Assembly: GCA_963974915.1 (NCBI GenBank)
Contig: CAXBES010000007.1
Location: 1 to 64,000 of the forward strand
Length of the DNA: 64,000 nucleotides
Source: CAXBES01 sp963974915
GTDB lineage: Bacteria > Bacteroidota > Bacteroidia > Flavobacteriales > Flavobacteriaceae
Reading direction: 5' to 3'
Below, piece by piece: positions 52,604 to 62,417 of the stretch. The position numbers and the translations under genes were made by a program. The first letter of the stretch is position 1. Every line of letters starts with the position of its first letter. The notes under the pieces are model-generated. The model had not been told where the DNA came from and searched no databases. It saw only the letters and a list, made by a program, of their open reading frames with translations.

Positions 52604-53797
52604 ATGAAAAAAGACTTTTTTACATATCAGGCACAAACCACGCCGCATCCACTTGGGGTAGAGATCTCGCATGCTAAAGGAAGCTACATTTTTGATACCG
52701 ATGGCAATAAACATCTCGATTTTGTCGCGGGAGTCTCAGCTTGTTCTTTAGGGCATTGTCATCCTCGTGTGGTAGATGCTGTAAAAAATCAGTTGGATAA
52801 GTATTTACATGTTATGGTTTACGGGGAGTATATACAATCTCCAGCTGTGGCGTTAACAAAATTGCTTGCCAATAATTTACCTCATCCACTTGAAACCACT
52901 TATTTAGTAAATAGTGGCACTGAAGCTATTGATGGTTCCATAAAACTCGCCAGGCGTGTAACCGGCAGATCTGAAATCCTATACGCACATCACGCGTATC
53001 ACGGAAACACCTACGGGGCTTTAAGCGTTATGGGGTTCGAGGAAAGGAAAGCACCTTTTGGTCCGCTACTCCCCGACTGCCATCCGCTGCATTTTAATAA
53101 TGAATTGGATCTGAATAAGATAACCGAAAATACTGCAGCGGTTTTGTTAGAGACCATTCAGGGAGGGGCAGGATTTATTGTACCACAAAATAACTACCTA
53201 AAAAAGGTAAAAAAGAAATGTAAACAGGTTGGTGCGCTATTAATTTTGGATGAAATTCAGCCGGGATTTGGTAGAACCGGAAAGCTTTTTGGTTTTGAAC
53301 ACTTCGGAATTATTCCCGATATCCTGGTGATGGGAAAAGGAATGGGCGGCGGACTCCCAATTGGTGCTTTTACAGCATCGAAAGCACATATGGATTTACT
53401 GAAGGACAATCCGAAACTGGGACATATCACAACCTTTGGAGGTAATCCGGTCATCGCTTCGGCTGCATTGGCAACATTGCAGGAATTAACAGAAACTAAC
53501 CTGATACTTAAAACACTTCAGAAAGAAAATTACTTCAGAGGGTTACTAAATCATCCGCTAATTAAGGAAATACGCGGTAAAGGTTTAATGTTGGCGGCAC
53601 TTTTTGAAACCCCAGAAATTGCTTCCGAAGTAATATTAAAATGTAAAGACCGTGGATTGATACTTTTTTGGTTATTATTTGAAGGAAGAGCCGTACGAAT
53701 AACACCTCCTTTAACGATTTCAGAAGAGGAAATAAAAGAAGGCTGTGACATTATGACGCAGGTGCTCAATGAAATTCAACAAAAAATAGAGGCATAA
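52604..53797 (+). CDS. Class III PLP-dependent aminotransferase
   Basis: The 397-aa enzyme has SKGSYIFDTDG-like GSYIFDTDGNKHLDFVAGVSACSLGH, NSGTEAIDGSIKLARRVTGR, the LLILDEIQPGFGRTGKLFGFEHFG segment and the Schiff-base Lys in LVMGKGMGGGLPIGAFT. It fits the acetylornithine/4-aminobutyrate group; the substrate cannot be fixed. It is 26 nt after the OstA-like gene. Confidence 0.9.
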   Translation: MKKDFFTYQAQTTPHPLGVEISHAKGSYIFDTDGNKHLDFVAGVSACSLGHCHPRVVDAVKNQLDKYLHVMVYGEYIQSPAVALTKLLANNLPHPLETTYLVNSGTEAIDGSIKLARRVTGRSEILYAHHAYHGNTYGALSVMGFEERKAPFGPLLPDCHPLHFNNELDLNKITENTAAVLLETIQGGAGFIVPQNNYLKKVKKKCKQVGALLILDEIQPGFGRTGKLFGFEHFGIIPDILVMGKGMGGGLPIGAFTASKAHMDLLKDNPKLGHITTFGGNPVIASAALATLQELTETNLILKTLQKENYFRGLLNHPLIKEIRGKGLMLAALFETPEIASEVILKCKDRGLILFWLLFEGRAVRITPPLTISEEEIKEGCDIMTQVLNEIQQKIEA

Positions 53798-53872
53798 ACC
53801 CCTTGTTTTTCAGTAAATTAAAGTAAGAAAAATCTGTTAATAACCGTGTTAACAACAATCACGGCATAACTA

Positions 53873-53901
53873 TTGAACTCTATTTTACATTAGTATCTTT
53901 A
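53873..53901 (+). promoter_or_regulatory. Promoter of the TPR gene
   Basis: TTG (53873-53875) and TATCTTTA (53894-53901) are 18 nt apart, close to the Bacteroidota consensus. The ATG at 53931 follows 29 nt later. Confidence 0.5.
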
Positions 53902-53930
53902 AAATAGAAGAAACAGTTAAACAGCTGCGT

Positions 53931-55331
53931 ATGCAATTAAGCCCTAACGAGCATAACAATTTCTCCCTTTCCCGATTTGAATCCATGCTTAAAACCAATA
54001 GTGTGCTCTTCTTTGACTCAGAAGAGTTCGAGGATATTATTCACCATTATCTTGAGAATGGAAAAATAGCGCTCGCAAAAAAAGCAACTAAATTAGGATT
54101 GGAACAACACCCTACCTCAACAAATTTAAAATTGTTTCAGGTAGAGATGTATATTTTTGAAAATGAACTGGACATAGCCGACGAACTTTTAGATCAGTTG
54201 TATCTACTTGAGCAATCAAATGAAGAGATCTATATTCAGAAAGCGAATATATTGTCAAGACGCGATAAACATAAAAAGGCTATAAGCTTACTTCAACAAG
54301 CCCTTGAGATCACCAACGATGAGAGTGATGTACTTTCATTAATCGGTATGGAATACCTGTTTCTTGAAGATTTTGAAAATGCCAAGATATATTTTATGAA
54401 ATGTCTCGAAGAAGATGAAGGAGATTTTTCGGCCCTGTACAATGTGATCTACTGTTTCGAATTTTTAGAGCAACATGAAGCGGCTATAGATTACTTAAAC
54501 GATTTTCTGAATAAAAATCCGTACTGCGAAGTGGCATGGCATCAGGTTGGAAAGCAATACTCTTTGCTTAAAGACCACAAAAAAGCGTTGGCAGCTTTCG
54601 ATTTTGCAATAATTAGTGACGACAGATTTATTGGCGCATATCTTGAAAAAGGAAAAGTTCTGGAAAAGCTTAAAAGATATGAGGATGCGATAGAAAGTTA
54701 TACGATCACCCTGGGAATAGACGACCCCACCTCTTTTGCGCTATTAAGAATAGGAAAATGCTATGAAAAACTGGGAAATCAGGAGTTGGCACTTCAATTC
54801 TATACCAAGTGCGTTGAAGAAGATTCTCTTTTAGATAAGGGATGGATCGCTATAACCGATTTTTACATAAAAAATAAAGACTACCAAAAAGCGCTTTATT
54901 TTATTGATAAAGCAATAAATATTGATAGCGAGAATGTACTATACTGGAAACGGTACGCGAAGATCAACAATAGGTTAAATCATTTTGAAGAAGCCGAAGT
55001 TGGATTTAGACGTGCCTTAGAACTTGGAAATTACGAACTGGAAACATGGCTTACTCGTTGTGACATTCTTATTAAACTAGGTGAATACGAAGCAGCAATC
55101 AATAATTTACATCAGGCAGCAGAATTCTACCCGGAATCTGCAGAAATTGAATTCAGATTGGCCGGCGTACATTTCTATTTAAACGAAGATACTAAAGGTA
55201 GCTATCACCTAAAGAACGGACTTAAATTTGAGAGAGATTTTATCATGATAATTGAAGAGTTATTCCCTTCAGTATATGCAAGGGGAGCAGTTCAGGAAAT
55301 AATTAATAAACACAAAAATCCTTCTCTATAA
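53931..55331 (+). CDS. Cytoplasmic tetratricopeptide-repeat protein
   Basis: The 466-aa protein is made almost wholly of helical TPR-like units, for example EEIYIQKANILSRRDKHKKAISLLQQAL and DPTSFALLRIGKCYEKLGNQELALQFYTKCV. I count about ten. There is no signal peptide or membrane helix. It is a protein-interaction scaffold; partners are unknown. A 34-nt gap separates it from the DUF368 genes. Confidence 0.85.
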   Translation: MQLSPNEHNNFSLSRFESMLKTNSVLFFDSEEFEDIIHHYLENGKIALAKKATKLGLEQHPTSTNLKLFQVEMYIFENELDIADELLDQLYLLEQSNEEIYIQKANILSRRDKHKKAISLLQQALEITNDESDVLSLIGMEYLFLEDFENAKIYFMKCLEEDEGDFSALYNVIYCFEFLEQHEAAIDYLNDFLNKNPYCEVAWHQVGKQYSLLKDHKKALAAFDFAIISDDRFIGAYLEKGKVLEKLKRYEDAIESYTITLGIDDPTSFALLRIGKCYEKLGNQELALQFYTKCVEEDSLLDKGWIAITDFYIKNKDYQKALYFIDKAINIDSENVLYWKRYAKINNRLNHFEEAEVGFRRALELGNYELETWLTRCDILIKLGEYEAAINNLHQAAEFYPESAEIEFRLAGVHFYLNEDTKGSYHLKNGLKFERDFIMIIEELFPSVYARGAVQEIINKHKNPSL

Positions 55332-55364
55332 TTTGTGTATTTTTGAGGCTAACTCAAAAATAAT

Positions 55365-56336
55365 ATGCCGTCCCGTAGTTTACTTCAATATTTAACAATA
55401 ACCGCAAAAGGTCTGGCTATGGGAGCCGCCGACGTAGTGCCCGGTGTTTCCGGAGGCACCATCGCTTTTATTTCAGGGATTTATGAAGAACTCATTGAGA
55501 CCATACATAACCTCGATCTGGGTTTCTTTAAACTTTGGCGAAAAGCAGGTTTTGGGACCGCCTGGAAAAAGTACAATTTGTCTTTTTTGGTAGCGCTTTT
55601 TTCGGGAGTACTTATAAGTATACTTTCTTTAGCTAAATTAATTACATGGCTCCTCTTTAATCATCCAATTTTAGTGTGGTCATTTTTCTTCGGACTGGTT
55701 TTAGCAAGTATCCTATACGTAGGAAATCAAATAACTTCCCGGAGTCCGAAAATAATAATCGCGATTCTAATCGCTGCAGCACTCTCCTACTCCATTACGC
55801 TTGCAAGACCCTTTGGTTCACCTGAAGACACATGGTTCCTCTTCTTAGCAGGATTTATTGCAATTATTGCCATGATACTACCCGGTATATCAGGATCGTT
55901 TATTTTGTTATTATTGGGTGCATACCAATCGGTAATAGGAACTCTAACCCAATTAGGTGACGGACTTACAAAGTTAAATTGGGAATTATTCTCTCAAGCA
56001 TTTATGAAACTCATCGTTTTCGCAGCTGGCGCCATAGTTGGACTCAAAGTCTTTTCACGTGTTCTTAACTGGATGTTTAAACATCATAAAAATCTAATTT
56101 TAGCGATTCTTACCGGTTTTATGATTGGAGCTCTCAATAAAATATGGCCTTGGAAAGAAGTTTTAGAATATAGAACGAGTCACGATGGAGTAAAAGTACC
56201 ATTCTTAGAACGAAGTATTTTACCATCCACTTACGGGGATGATGCTCAGGTATTATATGCTATTGTATTCGCTGTAATTGGCTTTTTAAGTATTTTTCTA
56301 CTGGAACGTATTGCTTCCAACAAAAAAGAGATGTAA
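55365..56336 (+). CDS. DUF368 polytopic membrane protein (PopT-type), first copy
   Basis: The 323-aa protein has eight or so hydrophobic helices and the DUF368 hallmark KGLAMGAADVVPGVSGGTIAFISGIYEELI, repeated as an internal half-site (MILPGISGSFILLLLGAYQSVI). DUF368 proteins such as PopT have been described as undecaprenyl-phosphate transporters that recycle the lipid carrier for cell wall and O-antigen synthesis. A second copy begins at the next base after the stop. Confidence 0.88.
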   Translation: MPSRSLLQYLTITAKGLAMGAADVVPGVSGGTIAFISGIYEELIETIHNLDLGFFKLWRKAGFGTAWKKYNLSFLVALFSGVLISILSLAKLITWLLFNHPILVWSFFFGLVLASILYVGNQITSRSPKIIIAILIAAALSYSITLARPFGSPEDTWFLFLAGFIAIIAMILPGISGSFILLLLGAYQSVIGTLTQLGDGLTKLNWELFSQAFMKLIVFAAGAIVGLKVFSRVLNWMFKHHKNLILAILTGFMIGALNKIWPWKEVLEYRTSHDGVKVPFLERSILPSTYGDDAQVLYAIVFAVIGFLSIFLLERIASNKKEM

Positions 56337-57359
56337 ATGTACGAGAACCGCACCTTTTCAGACAAAGTTTGGCTGGTCTTAAAAGGATTAGGCATGGGTG
56401 CGGCTAATAAAGTTCCGGGTGTTTCAGGTGGTGTTGTTGCCTTTGTGGCCGGATTCTATGAAGAATTTATCTATTCGCTTCAAAAAATAAACAGGAAGGC
56501 ATTTGGGCTATTATTTAATGGGAGGTTTAAAAGTTTTTACAGATACATAAATGGTCGATTCTTAGGTTTACTTATCTTCGGAATGGTCATCAGCTATTTT
56601 AGCGTTTCAAAATTGCTCGACTACCTAATAGACAATTACGAACTGTATGTATGGAGTGCTTTCTTCGGAATGATCATAGGCTCCATATACTTTATTGCAA
56701 AAGATTTTGGCGAATGGAACAGAAAATATATCGCTTACCTCCTTTGCGGAATAATTGCCGGTGTGAGTATTAGCTTTCTGGAGCCCGCCAAAGAAAACAG
56801 TAATCTTATTTTTGTTTTTTTTTGCGGCATAATAGGTGTGTCGGGAATGACACTTCCGGGGCTATCCGGAAGTTTTATTTTAATACTAGTTGGCAATTAT
56901 GTACTACTCTTAGTTGATTCGGTAAATGCATTATACGATACTTTCGCCGATCTGTTTCAAATAGATTTTTCGTTTATTGACGATCCGGAGCGCATCAAGC
57001 TATTAAAAGTACTTGCAGTTTTTTCATTGGGTTCGCTCGTTGGCCTAGTTTCATTATCACATTTACTAGGATACGTATTAAATCGTTATAAAAAAGCAAC
57101 TTATGCCGTGATAATTGGCTTTATTGCCGGATCACTTGGCGTAGTTTGGCCCTGGAAAAAAAAATTGTTAGATTTGGATGTAGCAGGCAATGTCCAGTAT
57201 GACGCCAATGGTAGGGAAATAATCATGGGATATGACCGATATTTCCCATCAGAATTTTCTGTCGAGACTATTGTCGCTATTTTTTTTATTTTCGTTGGCA
57301 TAACCATCGTACTCAGTTTAGACTGGTATCACAAAGCAAAGACCCCTAAAAATGGCTAA
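56337..57359 (+). CDS. DUF368 polytopic membrane protein (PopT-type), second copy
   Basis: The 340-aa paralogue has the same layout: KGLGMGAANKVPGVSGGVVAFVAGFYEEFI near the N-terminus and MTLPGLSGSFILILVGNYVLLL in the second half. The first Asp of AADVVPG is changed to AANKVPG. It starts directly after the stop of the first copy (TAAATG) and overlaps aroE by 8 nt, so these three genes are probably translated from one mRNA. Confidence 0.88.
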   Translation: MYENRTFSDKVWLVLKGLGMGAANKVPGVSGGVVAFVAGFYEEFIYSLQKINRKAFGLLFNGRFKSFYRYINGRFLGLLIFGMVISYFSVSKLLDYLIDNYELYVWSAFFGMIIGSIYFIAKDFGEWNRKYIAYLLCGIIAGVSISFLEPAKENSNLIFVFFCGIIGVSGMTLPGLSGSFILILVGNYVLLLVDSVNALYDTFADLFQIDFSFIDDPERIKLLKVLAVFSLGSLVGLVSLSHLLGYVLNRYKKATYAVIIGFIAGSLGVVWPWKKKLLDLDVAGNVQYDANGREIIMGYDRYFPSEFSVETIVAIFFIFVGITIVLSLDWYHKAKTPKNG

Positions 57360-58083
57360 ATATGGATTAGTAGGACATAACATAGGTTATTCTTTCTCTA
57401 AGACCTTTTTTACAGCAAAATTTGAACAGGAAAACAGAAACGACACTTATCACAATTTCGATGTTGAATGTATCGAAAAACTAGAAGAGATCATTTCTAA
57501 AACAGAAGATCTAAAAGGCCTGAACATTACCATCCCTTTTAAAGAAAGTGTATTGCCATTATTGGACCGTGTTGATAAAGAAGCACAAAAAATTGGTGCC
57601 GTAAATACGATAAAATTTTTAAAAGACGGAAGACTGGCAGGATACAATACAGATTACTATGGTTTTGCCAAAGCATTAGCAGACCTACTTCCATTAAAAG
57701 AAAAGACTGCATTAATTCTGGGTTCGGGAGGAGCTTCTAAGGCAGTGACTTATGTACTGGAGGCAATGGATTTCAAGTTTAAAATTGTATCACGAACAAA
57801 GAAAGATGGTGTGCTCACATATAAGGATTTGAACAAAGAAATAATACAGAGCCACTATTTAATAGTGAATACCACCCCTGTTGGGACCTTTCCTAACACA
57901 ACAGAATTTCCAAATATTCCCTTTCAATACATTGGCAAGGACCATGTGCTCTTCGATTTGATCTATAATCCGCGTGAAACCGAATTTCTTAAAATGGGAT
58001 ACGCCAAAGGAGCTCGTGTAAGTAACGGTATGAAGATGTTGGAATACCAGGCAAAAAAGTCCTGGAAAATCTGGAAATCTTAG
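57352..58083 (+). CDS. aroE: Shikimate dehydrogenase
   Basis: AroE reduces 3-dehydroshikimate in aromatic amino acid synthesis. The 243-aa protein has GHNIGYSFSKTFF (substrate Ser), NITIPFKESVLPLLD with the catalytic Lys, GAVNTIKF, NTDYYGFAKAL, the NADP loop LGSGGASKAV and NGMKMLEYQAKKSW. It is somewhat shorter than E. coli AroE (272 aa), which is usual for this group. Confidence 0.94.
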   Translation: MAKYGLVGHNIGYSFSKTFFTAKFEQENRNDTYHNFDVECIEKLEEIISKTEDLKGLNITIPFKESVLPLLDRVDKEAQKIGAVNTIKFLKDGRLAGYNTDYYGFAKALADLLPLKEKTALILGSGGASKAVTYVLEAMDFKFKIVSRTKKDGVLTYKDLNKEIIQSHYLIVNTTPVGTFPNTTEFPNIPFQYIGKDHVLFDLIYNPRETEFLKMGYAKGARVSNGMKMLEYQAKKSWKIWKS

Positions 58084-58186
58084 ATTCTTTATTAATAATT
58101 CCAAAAACTGCCGTCGTTCTTTGCAGTTTGCGCAGTTGTTAGTATCTTGACAACTCAATTCGAAACGAACCTAAACATTGAAATAG

Positions 58187-60208
58187 ATGTCAGACAAAAA
58201 TATTCCCACCGAAAAAAAAGAAGCTGAAGAAAATATTGAGAATCCGATAACCGAAACCACATCGGAGGAACCTAATATGCCGGAATCGGAAAACTCCGGA
58301 AATGAACCTTCGGAAGCTACAGAAGAAAAGAAAGAAGAAAAGGTGCAAGCTGATACTTCAGAAGTTTCAGAATCCTCTCCTGCTTCAGAATCTGAAGACT
58401 TAGATGAACACGACTTGGATGAAGAGGAAGAGGAAGTTAGCTCTTCAGACGACGATGAACATGAAGAGGACGATTCCGAAGAAAAAGCACAAAAAGACTA
58501 TCACGACCTCTCTAAAAAACAACTTATCGCAGAACTTCAGGAGTTGTTAAAGTCTAAATCGATACTTGAGATAAAGCATGATGTTGAAGAAATTAAGACT
58601 GAGTTTAATGCTAAATTTCAGGAGGAATTAAATCAGAAAAAAGAAGAATTCTTAGCCGAAGGTGGAAATATAATCGATTTTCATTACTCCACCCCGCTAA
58701 AAAAGGAGTTTAATTCTCTTTACTTCGATTATAAAGAAAAGCGAAATAATCATTATAAAAATCTAAAAAAGGACCTTCAGGCAAATCTCGAAAGGCGTAA
58801 CGATCTAATTGAGGAATTGAAAGGATTGCTCAATGCCGAAGAGAATATAAATACTACTTATAAGCACTTTAAGGATATTCAAGAACGTTGGCATCAAGCC
58901 GGTGCGATTCCTCGCGATAAGTACAATACCGTGTGGAATACATACCACCATCACGTTGAGAATTTTTACGATTTTCTACATTTAAACAGGGAATTCAGGG
59001 ATCTGGATTTTAAGCATAACCTCGATCAGAAGCTTAAATTAATTATTCGCGCCGAAGAACTAACTCAGGAGCCGGACATCAACAAGGCTTTTCGTGAATT
59101 ACAGATGTTGCACAAAATGTGGAAGGAGGAGATTGGTCCGGTTGCCAAGGAGTACCGGGAAGATGTTTGGGATAAATTTAGTGAGTACACAAAGATCATT
59201 CACGACAAGCGTCACGAAAGCTTAAAAGAACTTGAAAAAGAGTTTGAGAAGAACTACGAGAAAAAAACAGAACTTATTGCGCAAATCGAGGAAATTGCAA
59301 ACTCCGAAAGAACAAGCCACCAAGCATGGCAAAACGCGATAAAAAAGGTTCAGGAAATTAGAGATGCATATTTCGAAATTGGAAGAGTTCCAAGGTCACA
59401 GAACAAGGAAATATGGAATTCTTTTAAAAATACAACGAGAAAATTTAATCAGGCGAAAAATGCCTTCTATAAAAATCAGAAGAAAGAACAATACACCAAC
59501 CTTGAAAAAAAGCGGGAATTAATAAAGATCGCCGAAGAGAATAAGGAAAGTGACGATTTTGATGTGGTCACACCTTTGATGAAGAAAATCCAAAAAGACT
59601 GGAGAAATATTGGTCATGTGCCCCGTAAAGACAGTGATAAGGTCTGGAAACAGTTTAAAGCGGCTTGTAATTATTATTTCGACCGACTGCACGCACAAAA
59701 GAATGAAGCCAACAAAGAGGAAATGGAACATTTTAACGCCAAATCTGAAATGTTGGAAGCTCTTGATAAACTTGAATTAAGTGGAGACCATAAAAAAGAT
59801 CTAGGTACTATTAAGCAAAAGATCAAGGATTGGAAAAGTATTGGAAGAGTTCCGTATAACAAGAAAAATATTGAACAAAAGTTTAATAAGAAATTAGACG
59901 TGCTCTTCGGAAAATTGGATCTGGGTAAAAAGGAAACCGAGCTCATTAAGTTTGAGAATAAAGTTAGCTCAATGGTTTCACAGGAAGACGAGCGAAAACT
60001 ACAAAACGAACAATTCTTTATATCGAAGAAAATTGAAGAAAGTAAAGGTGAAATTCGTCAGTTGGAAAACAACCTAGGGTTCTTTCAACACGTAGATGAC
60101 GATAATCCGCTTGTAAAGGAAGTCCATTCAAATATTGCGCGTCATAAGGAGCAACTTGAAGTTTGGAAGGCTAAACTTTCTAAAATAAAATCCATGCGCC
60201 AAGATTAA
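58187..60208 (+). CDS. DUF349-repeat protein with acidic N-terminus
   Basis: The 673-aa protein has an acidic, low-complexity N-terminus (residues 1-110, rich in E, D and S) and then about five DUF349 repeats, each with a W-x(3-4)-G-x-(I/V)-P-(R/Y) core (ERWHQAGAIPRDKYN, EEIGPVAKEYREDVWDKF, FEIGRVPRSQNKEIWNSF, DWRNIGHVPRKDSDKVWKQF, DWKSIGRVPYNKKNIEQKF). It is predicted to be largely helical and coiled-coil. The function is unknown. Confidence 0.88.
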   Translation: MSDKNIPTEKKEAEENIENPITETTSEEPNMPESENSGNEPSEATEEKKEEKVQADTSEVSESSPASESEDLDEHDLDEEEEEVSSSDDDEHEEDDSEEKAQKDYHDLSKKQLIAELQELLKSKSILEIKHDVEEIKTEFNAKFQEELNQKKEEFLAEGGNIIDFHYSTPLKKEFNSLYFDYKEKRNNHYKNLKKDLQANLERRNDLIEELKGLLNAEENINTTYKHFKDIQERWHQAGAIPRDKYNTVWNTYHHHVENFYDFLHLNREFRDLDFKHNLDQKLKLIIRAEELTQEPDINKAFRELQMLHKMWKEEIGPVAKEYREDVWDKFSEYTKIIHDKRHESLKELEKEFEKNYEKKTELIAQIEEIANSERTSHQAWQNAIKKVQEIRDAYFEIGRVPRSQNKEIWNSFKNTTRKFNQAKNAFYKNQKKEQYTNLEKKRELIKIAEENKESDDFDVVTPLMKKIQKDWRNIGHVPRKDSDKVWKQFKAACNYYFDRLHAQKNEANKEEMEHFNAKSEMLEALDKLELSGDHKKDLGTIKQKIKDWKSIGRVPYNKKNIEQKFNKKLDVLFGKLDLGKKETELIKFENKVSSMVSQEDERKLQNEQFFISKKIEESKGEIRQLENNLGFFQHVDDDNPLVKEVHSNIARHKEQLEVWKAKLSKIKSMRQD

Positions 60209-60213
60209 AGACT

Positions 60214-60849
60214 ATGAATCCTGCCTGCCTTTTGTGTCAACATACCTTCACCGGGCAGTATTTAGCAAGTGAAGAATTCTCTTTCTTTGAATGCCCAAAC
60301 TGCGGAATTGTATTTAAGTCACCATCAATTTTTCTTAATCGCACCGAAGAAAAGAAACGGTATTTAAAACACGAAAACCGGGTAGATGATGAAGGCTATC
60401 GCGCGTTTGTTTCGCCAGTAGTGGAACATATTCTAGCTAATTTTGATCCGGCTAAAAAAGGCTTGGATTTTGGTGCAGGTCCCGGTCCTGTTGTAGCTAA
60501 AATGCTAAATGAAAAAGGGTATAAGGTCGATTTGTACGATCCTTTTTTCTATCCTAATAAAGATGCGCTTCACAATACTTACGATTTTATTTTTTGCTGT
60601 GAAGTGATAGAGCATTTTCATTCGCCTGCTTCCGAATTTAAATTGCTTCGGAAACTTTTAAATTCTAAAGGAAGTCTTATTTGTATGACACATTTACTTC
60701 CGAAGAAAGAGAGTTTTTCAGACTGGTATTACAAAAATGATAGTACTCATGTGGTTTTCTATTCCATAAAGAGTATAAAATGGATCCAAGAGAATTTTGG
60801 TTTTTCACAAGTTAGTATTGATGATAGATTGATTGTTTTTCGGGATTAA
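60214..60849 (+). CDS. Class I SAM-dependent methyltransferase with Cys4 N-terminus
   Basis: The 211-aa protein begins with a zinc-ribbon-like CLLCQHTFTG...CPNCGIVF and then a SAM-binding GLDFGAGPGPVVAKML motif I, YDFIFCCEVIEHF and a late LNSKGSLICMTHLLP segment, the class I layout of the Methyltransf_23 type. The substrate is unknown; the Cys4 region resembles that of sugar or small-molecule methyltransferases. It starts 5 nt after the DUF349 gene. Confidence 0.85.
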   Translation: MNPACLLCQHTFTGQYLASEEFSFFECPNCGIVFKSPSIFLNRTEEKKRYLKHENRVDDEGYRAFVSPVVEHILANFDPAKKGLDFGAGPGPVVAKMLNEKGYKVDLYDPFFYPNKDALHNTYDFIFCCEVIEHFHSPASEFKLLRKLLNSKGSLICMTHLLPKKESFSDWYYKNDSTHVVFYSIKSIKWIQENFGFSQVSIDDRLIVFRD

Positions 60850-60888
60850 ACTATGAGGTCTATACACCATTAAGGTCAAGATTAAAAA

Positions 60889-61662
60889 CTACAGAGACTT
60901 CGCCTCTTCCCAATACACATCCATCTCGGCAAGAGTCATATCTTTCATCGATTTACCTAAGCCTTTCGCTTTCTCCTCTAAGTACTGAAAGCGTTTAATA
61001 AATTTCTTGTTGGTCCGTTCTAAGGCGTTCTCCGGATCAACCTTTAAAAATCTCGCGTAATTGATCATTGAAAAGAGGACATCGCCAAATTCAGATTCTA
61101 TTTTAGTTTGGTTCCCTTCTTTTACCTCGTGTTGTAATTCTCCCAATTCCTCCTGAAGCTTTTCAAATACCTGCTGTGGTTCTTCCCAATCGAAACCCAC
61201 TCCGGCTACCTTATCCTGAATTCTATTGGCTTTTACCAAAGCCGGCAGCGATCTTGGAACACCTTCCAAAACACTTTTCTTCCCTTCTTTCAGTTTTAAG
61301 TTTTCCCAATTCTGCTTTACCTCCTCTTCGTTGGCCACCACGACATCTCCATAAATATGCGGATGACGGGAAATTAATTTTGCACAAATTTCATTACACA
61401 CGTCGGCAATATCGAAATCGTTGGTTTCGCTTCCTATCTTCGAGTAAAAAACAATATGCAGTAAAACATCACCAAGTTCCTTTTTTACTTCCTGAAGATC
61501 GTTTTCCAGTATGGCGTCGCCTAATTCGTACGTTTCTTCGATAGTTAGATGGCGCAGGGTTTCCATGGTTTGTTTTTTATCCCACGGGCATTGCTCCCGG
61601 AGTTCATCCATAATGGTTAAAAGCCTATCAAACGCCTTCAATTGGTCTTTTCTAGAATTCAT
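60889..61662 (-). CDS. mazG: Nucleoside triphosphate pyrophosphohydrolase MazG
   Basis: MazG hydrolyses NTPs and may remove abnormal nucleotides or lower ppGpp effects. The 257-aa protein has two MazG halves: CPWDKKQTMETLRHLTIEETYEL, ELGDVLLHIVFY (ExxD metal site) in the first, and KLQEELGELQHEV, EFGDVLFSMINYARFL in the second. The length matches E. coli MazG (263 aa). Confidence 0.95.
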   Translation of the reverse strand: MNSRKDQLKAFDRLLTIMDELREQCPWDKKQTMETLRHLTIEETYELGDAILENDLQEVKKELGDVLLHIVFYSKIGSETNDFDIADVCNEICAKLISRHPHIYGDVVVANEEEVKQNWENLKLKEGKKSVLEGVPRSLPALVKANRIQDKVAGVGFDWEEPQQVFEKLQEELGELQHEVKEGNQTKIESEFGDVLFSMINYARFLKVDPENALERTNKKFIKRFQYLEEKAKGLGKSMKDMTLAEMDVYWEEAKSL

Positions 61663-61727
61663 AGAAACAAAGCTAGCACAATAGTTTTTTAGAAGTAAAA
61701 AGAGTTATAAAAACAAATCAACAAAAA

Positions 61728-61759
61728 AGCCTGTTGTTCAAAATTTGAACAACAGGCTT
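61728..61759 (-). terminator. Terminator of the DUF5606 gene
   Basis: A 16-bp perfect inverted repeat (AAGCCTGTTGTTCAAA and its complement) is followed on the minus strand by TTTTTTGTT. Confidence 0.85.
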
Positions 61760-61778
61760 GATATACTTTATTGAGAAC

Positions 61779-62330
61779 TTACTTTTTTCTGGCAGCGGTA
61801 TTCTTTGCTCCGGCGCCTTTTTTAGCAGAAGATGCCTTTGCATTGGCGGCTTTAGCATTGGCATTCGCTTTGGGGGCGGCTTTTTTGGCGGCTTTATCCT
61901 TAACCGCCTCGGTTGTTTCTTCAGTTTCATTTTCTTCGGAAACTTCAGAGAAATCTGTATAGCCATTCTTGGTTAAAAGGTTATACCACTGAACCACCTT
62001 CTTTATATCACTTGCATACACACGATCTTCATCATAGTCCGGGAGAACTCCGAAGAAATACTCTTCCAATTCATCCTTAGAAACTTTATGGTTAATAGCT
62101 TCTCCTCCATTTTCCTTCTCAGAAATCTTCTGAAAAACTTCTCTTAAAGGCACCTCTTCGGTAAGAGTGTAAATTGCTATCTCACTAAGCAGACTCACAT
62201 TGTGCCGTCCACTCACGCTAATTTTCTTCCCATCGATCAAAGACTCTGCAAGAAAGCCGTTACGCGTTTGTGTATTTAATTTGTATAAACCCGGTTTTCC
62301 GGAAATTGATAATACTTTTTCTAAACTCAT
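61779..62330 (-). CDS. DUF5606 protein with Lys/Ala-rich tail
   Basis: The 183-aa protein has a globular N-terminal part (SLEKVLSISGKPGLYKLNTQTRNGFLAESLIDGKKISVSGRHNVSLLSEIAIYT, then a helical part with EEYFFGVLPDYDEDRVYASDIKKVVQWYNLL). Residues about 135-183 are a K/A/N-rich tail (AAKKAAPKANAN..., AAARKK-type), like the tails of histone H1-like proteins. The family is DUF5606. The tail suggests nucleic acid contact; this is inference. It ends at 61779 just before the hairpin. Confidence 0.82.
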   Translation of the reverse strand: MSLEKVLSISGKPGLYKLNTQTRNGFLAESLIDGKKISVSGRHNVSLLSEIAIYTLTEEVPLREVFQKISEKENGGEAINHKVSKDELEEYFFGVLPDYDEDRVYASDIKKVVQWYNLLTKNGYTDFSEVSEENETEETTEAVKDKAAKKAAPKANANAKAANAKASSAKKGAGAKNTAARKK

Positions 62331-62417
62331 AAAATAATTATTTACTACTTACTGCAAACGAACCATTTATTATTCGGCTGGCAAATATCTTTGGTTTACT
62401 TTTAATTTCCAAAGGTG

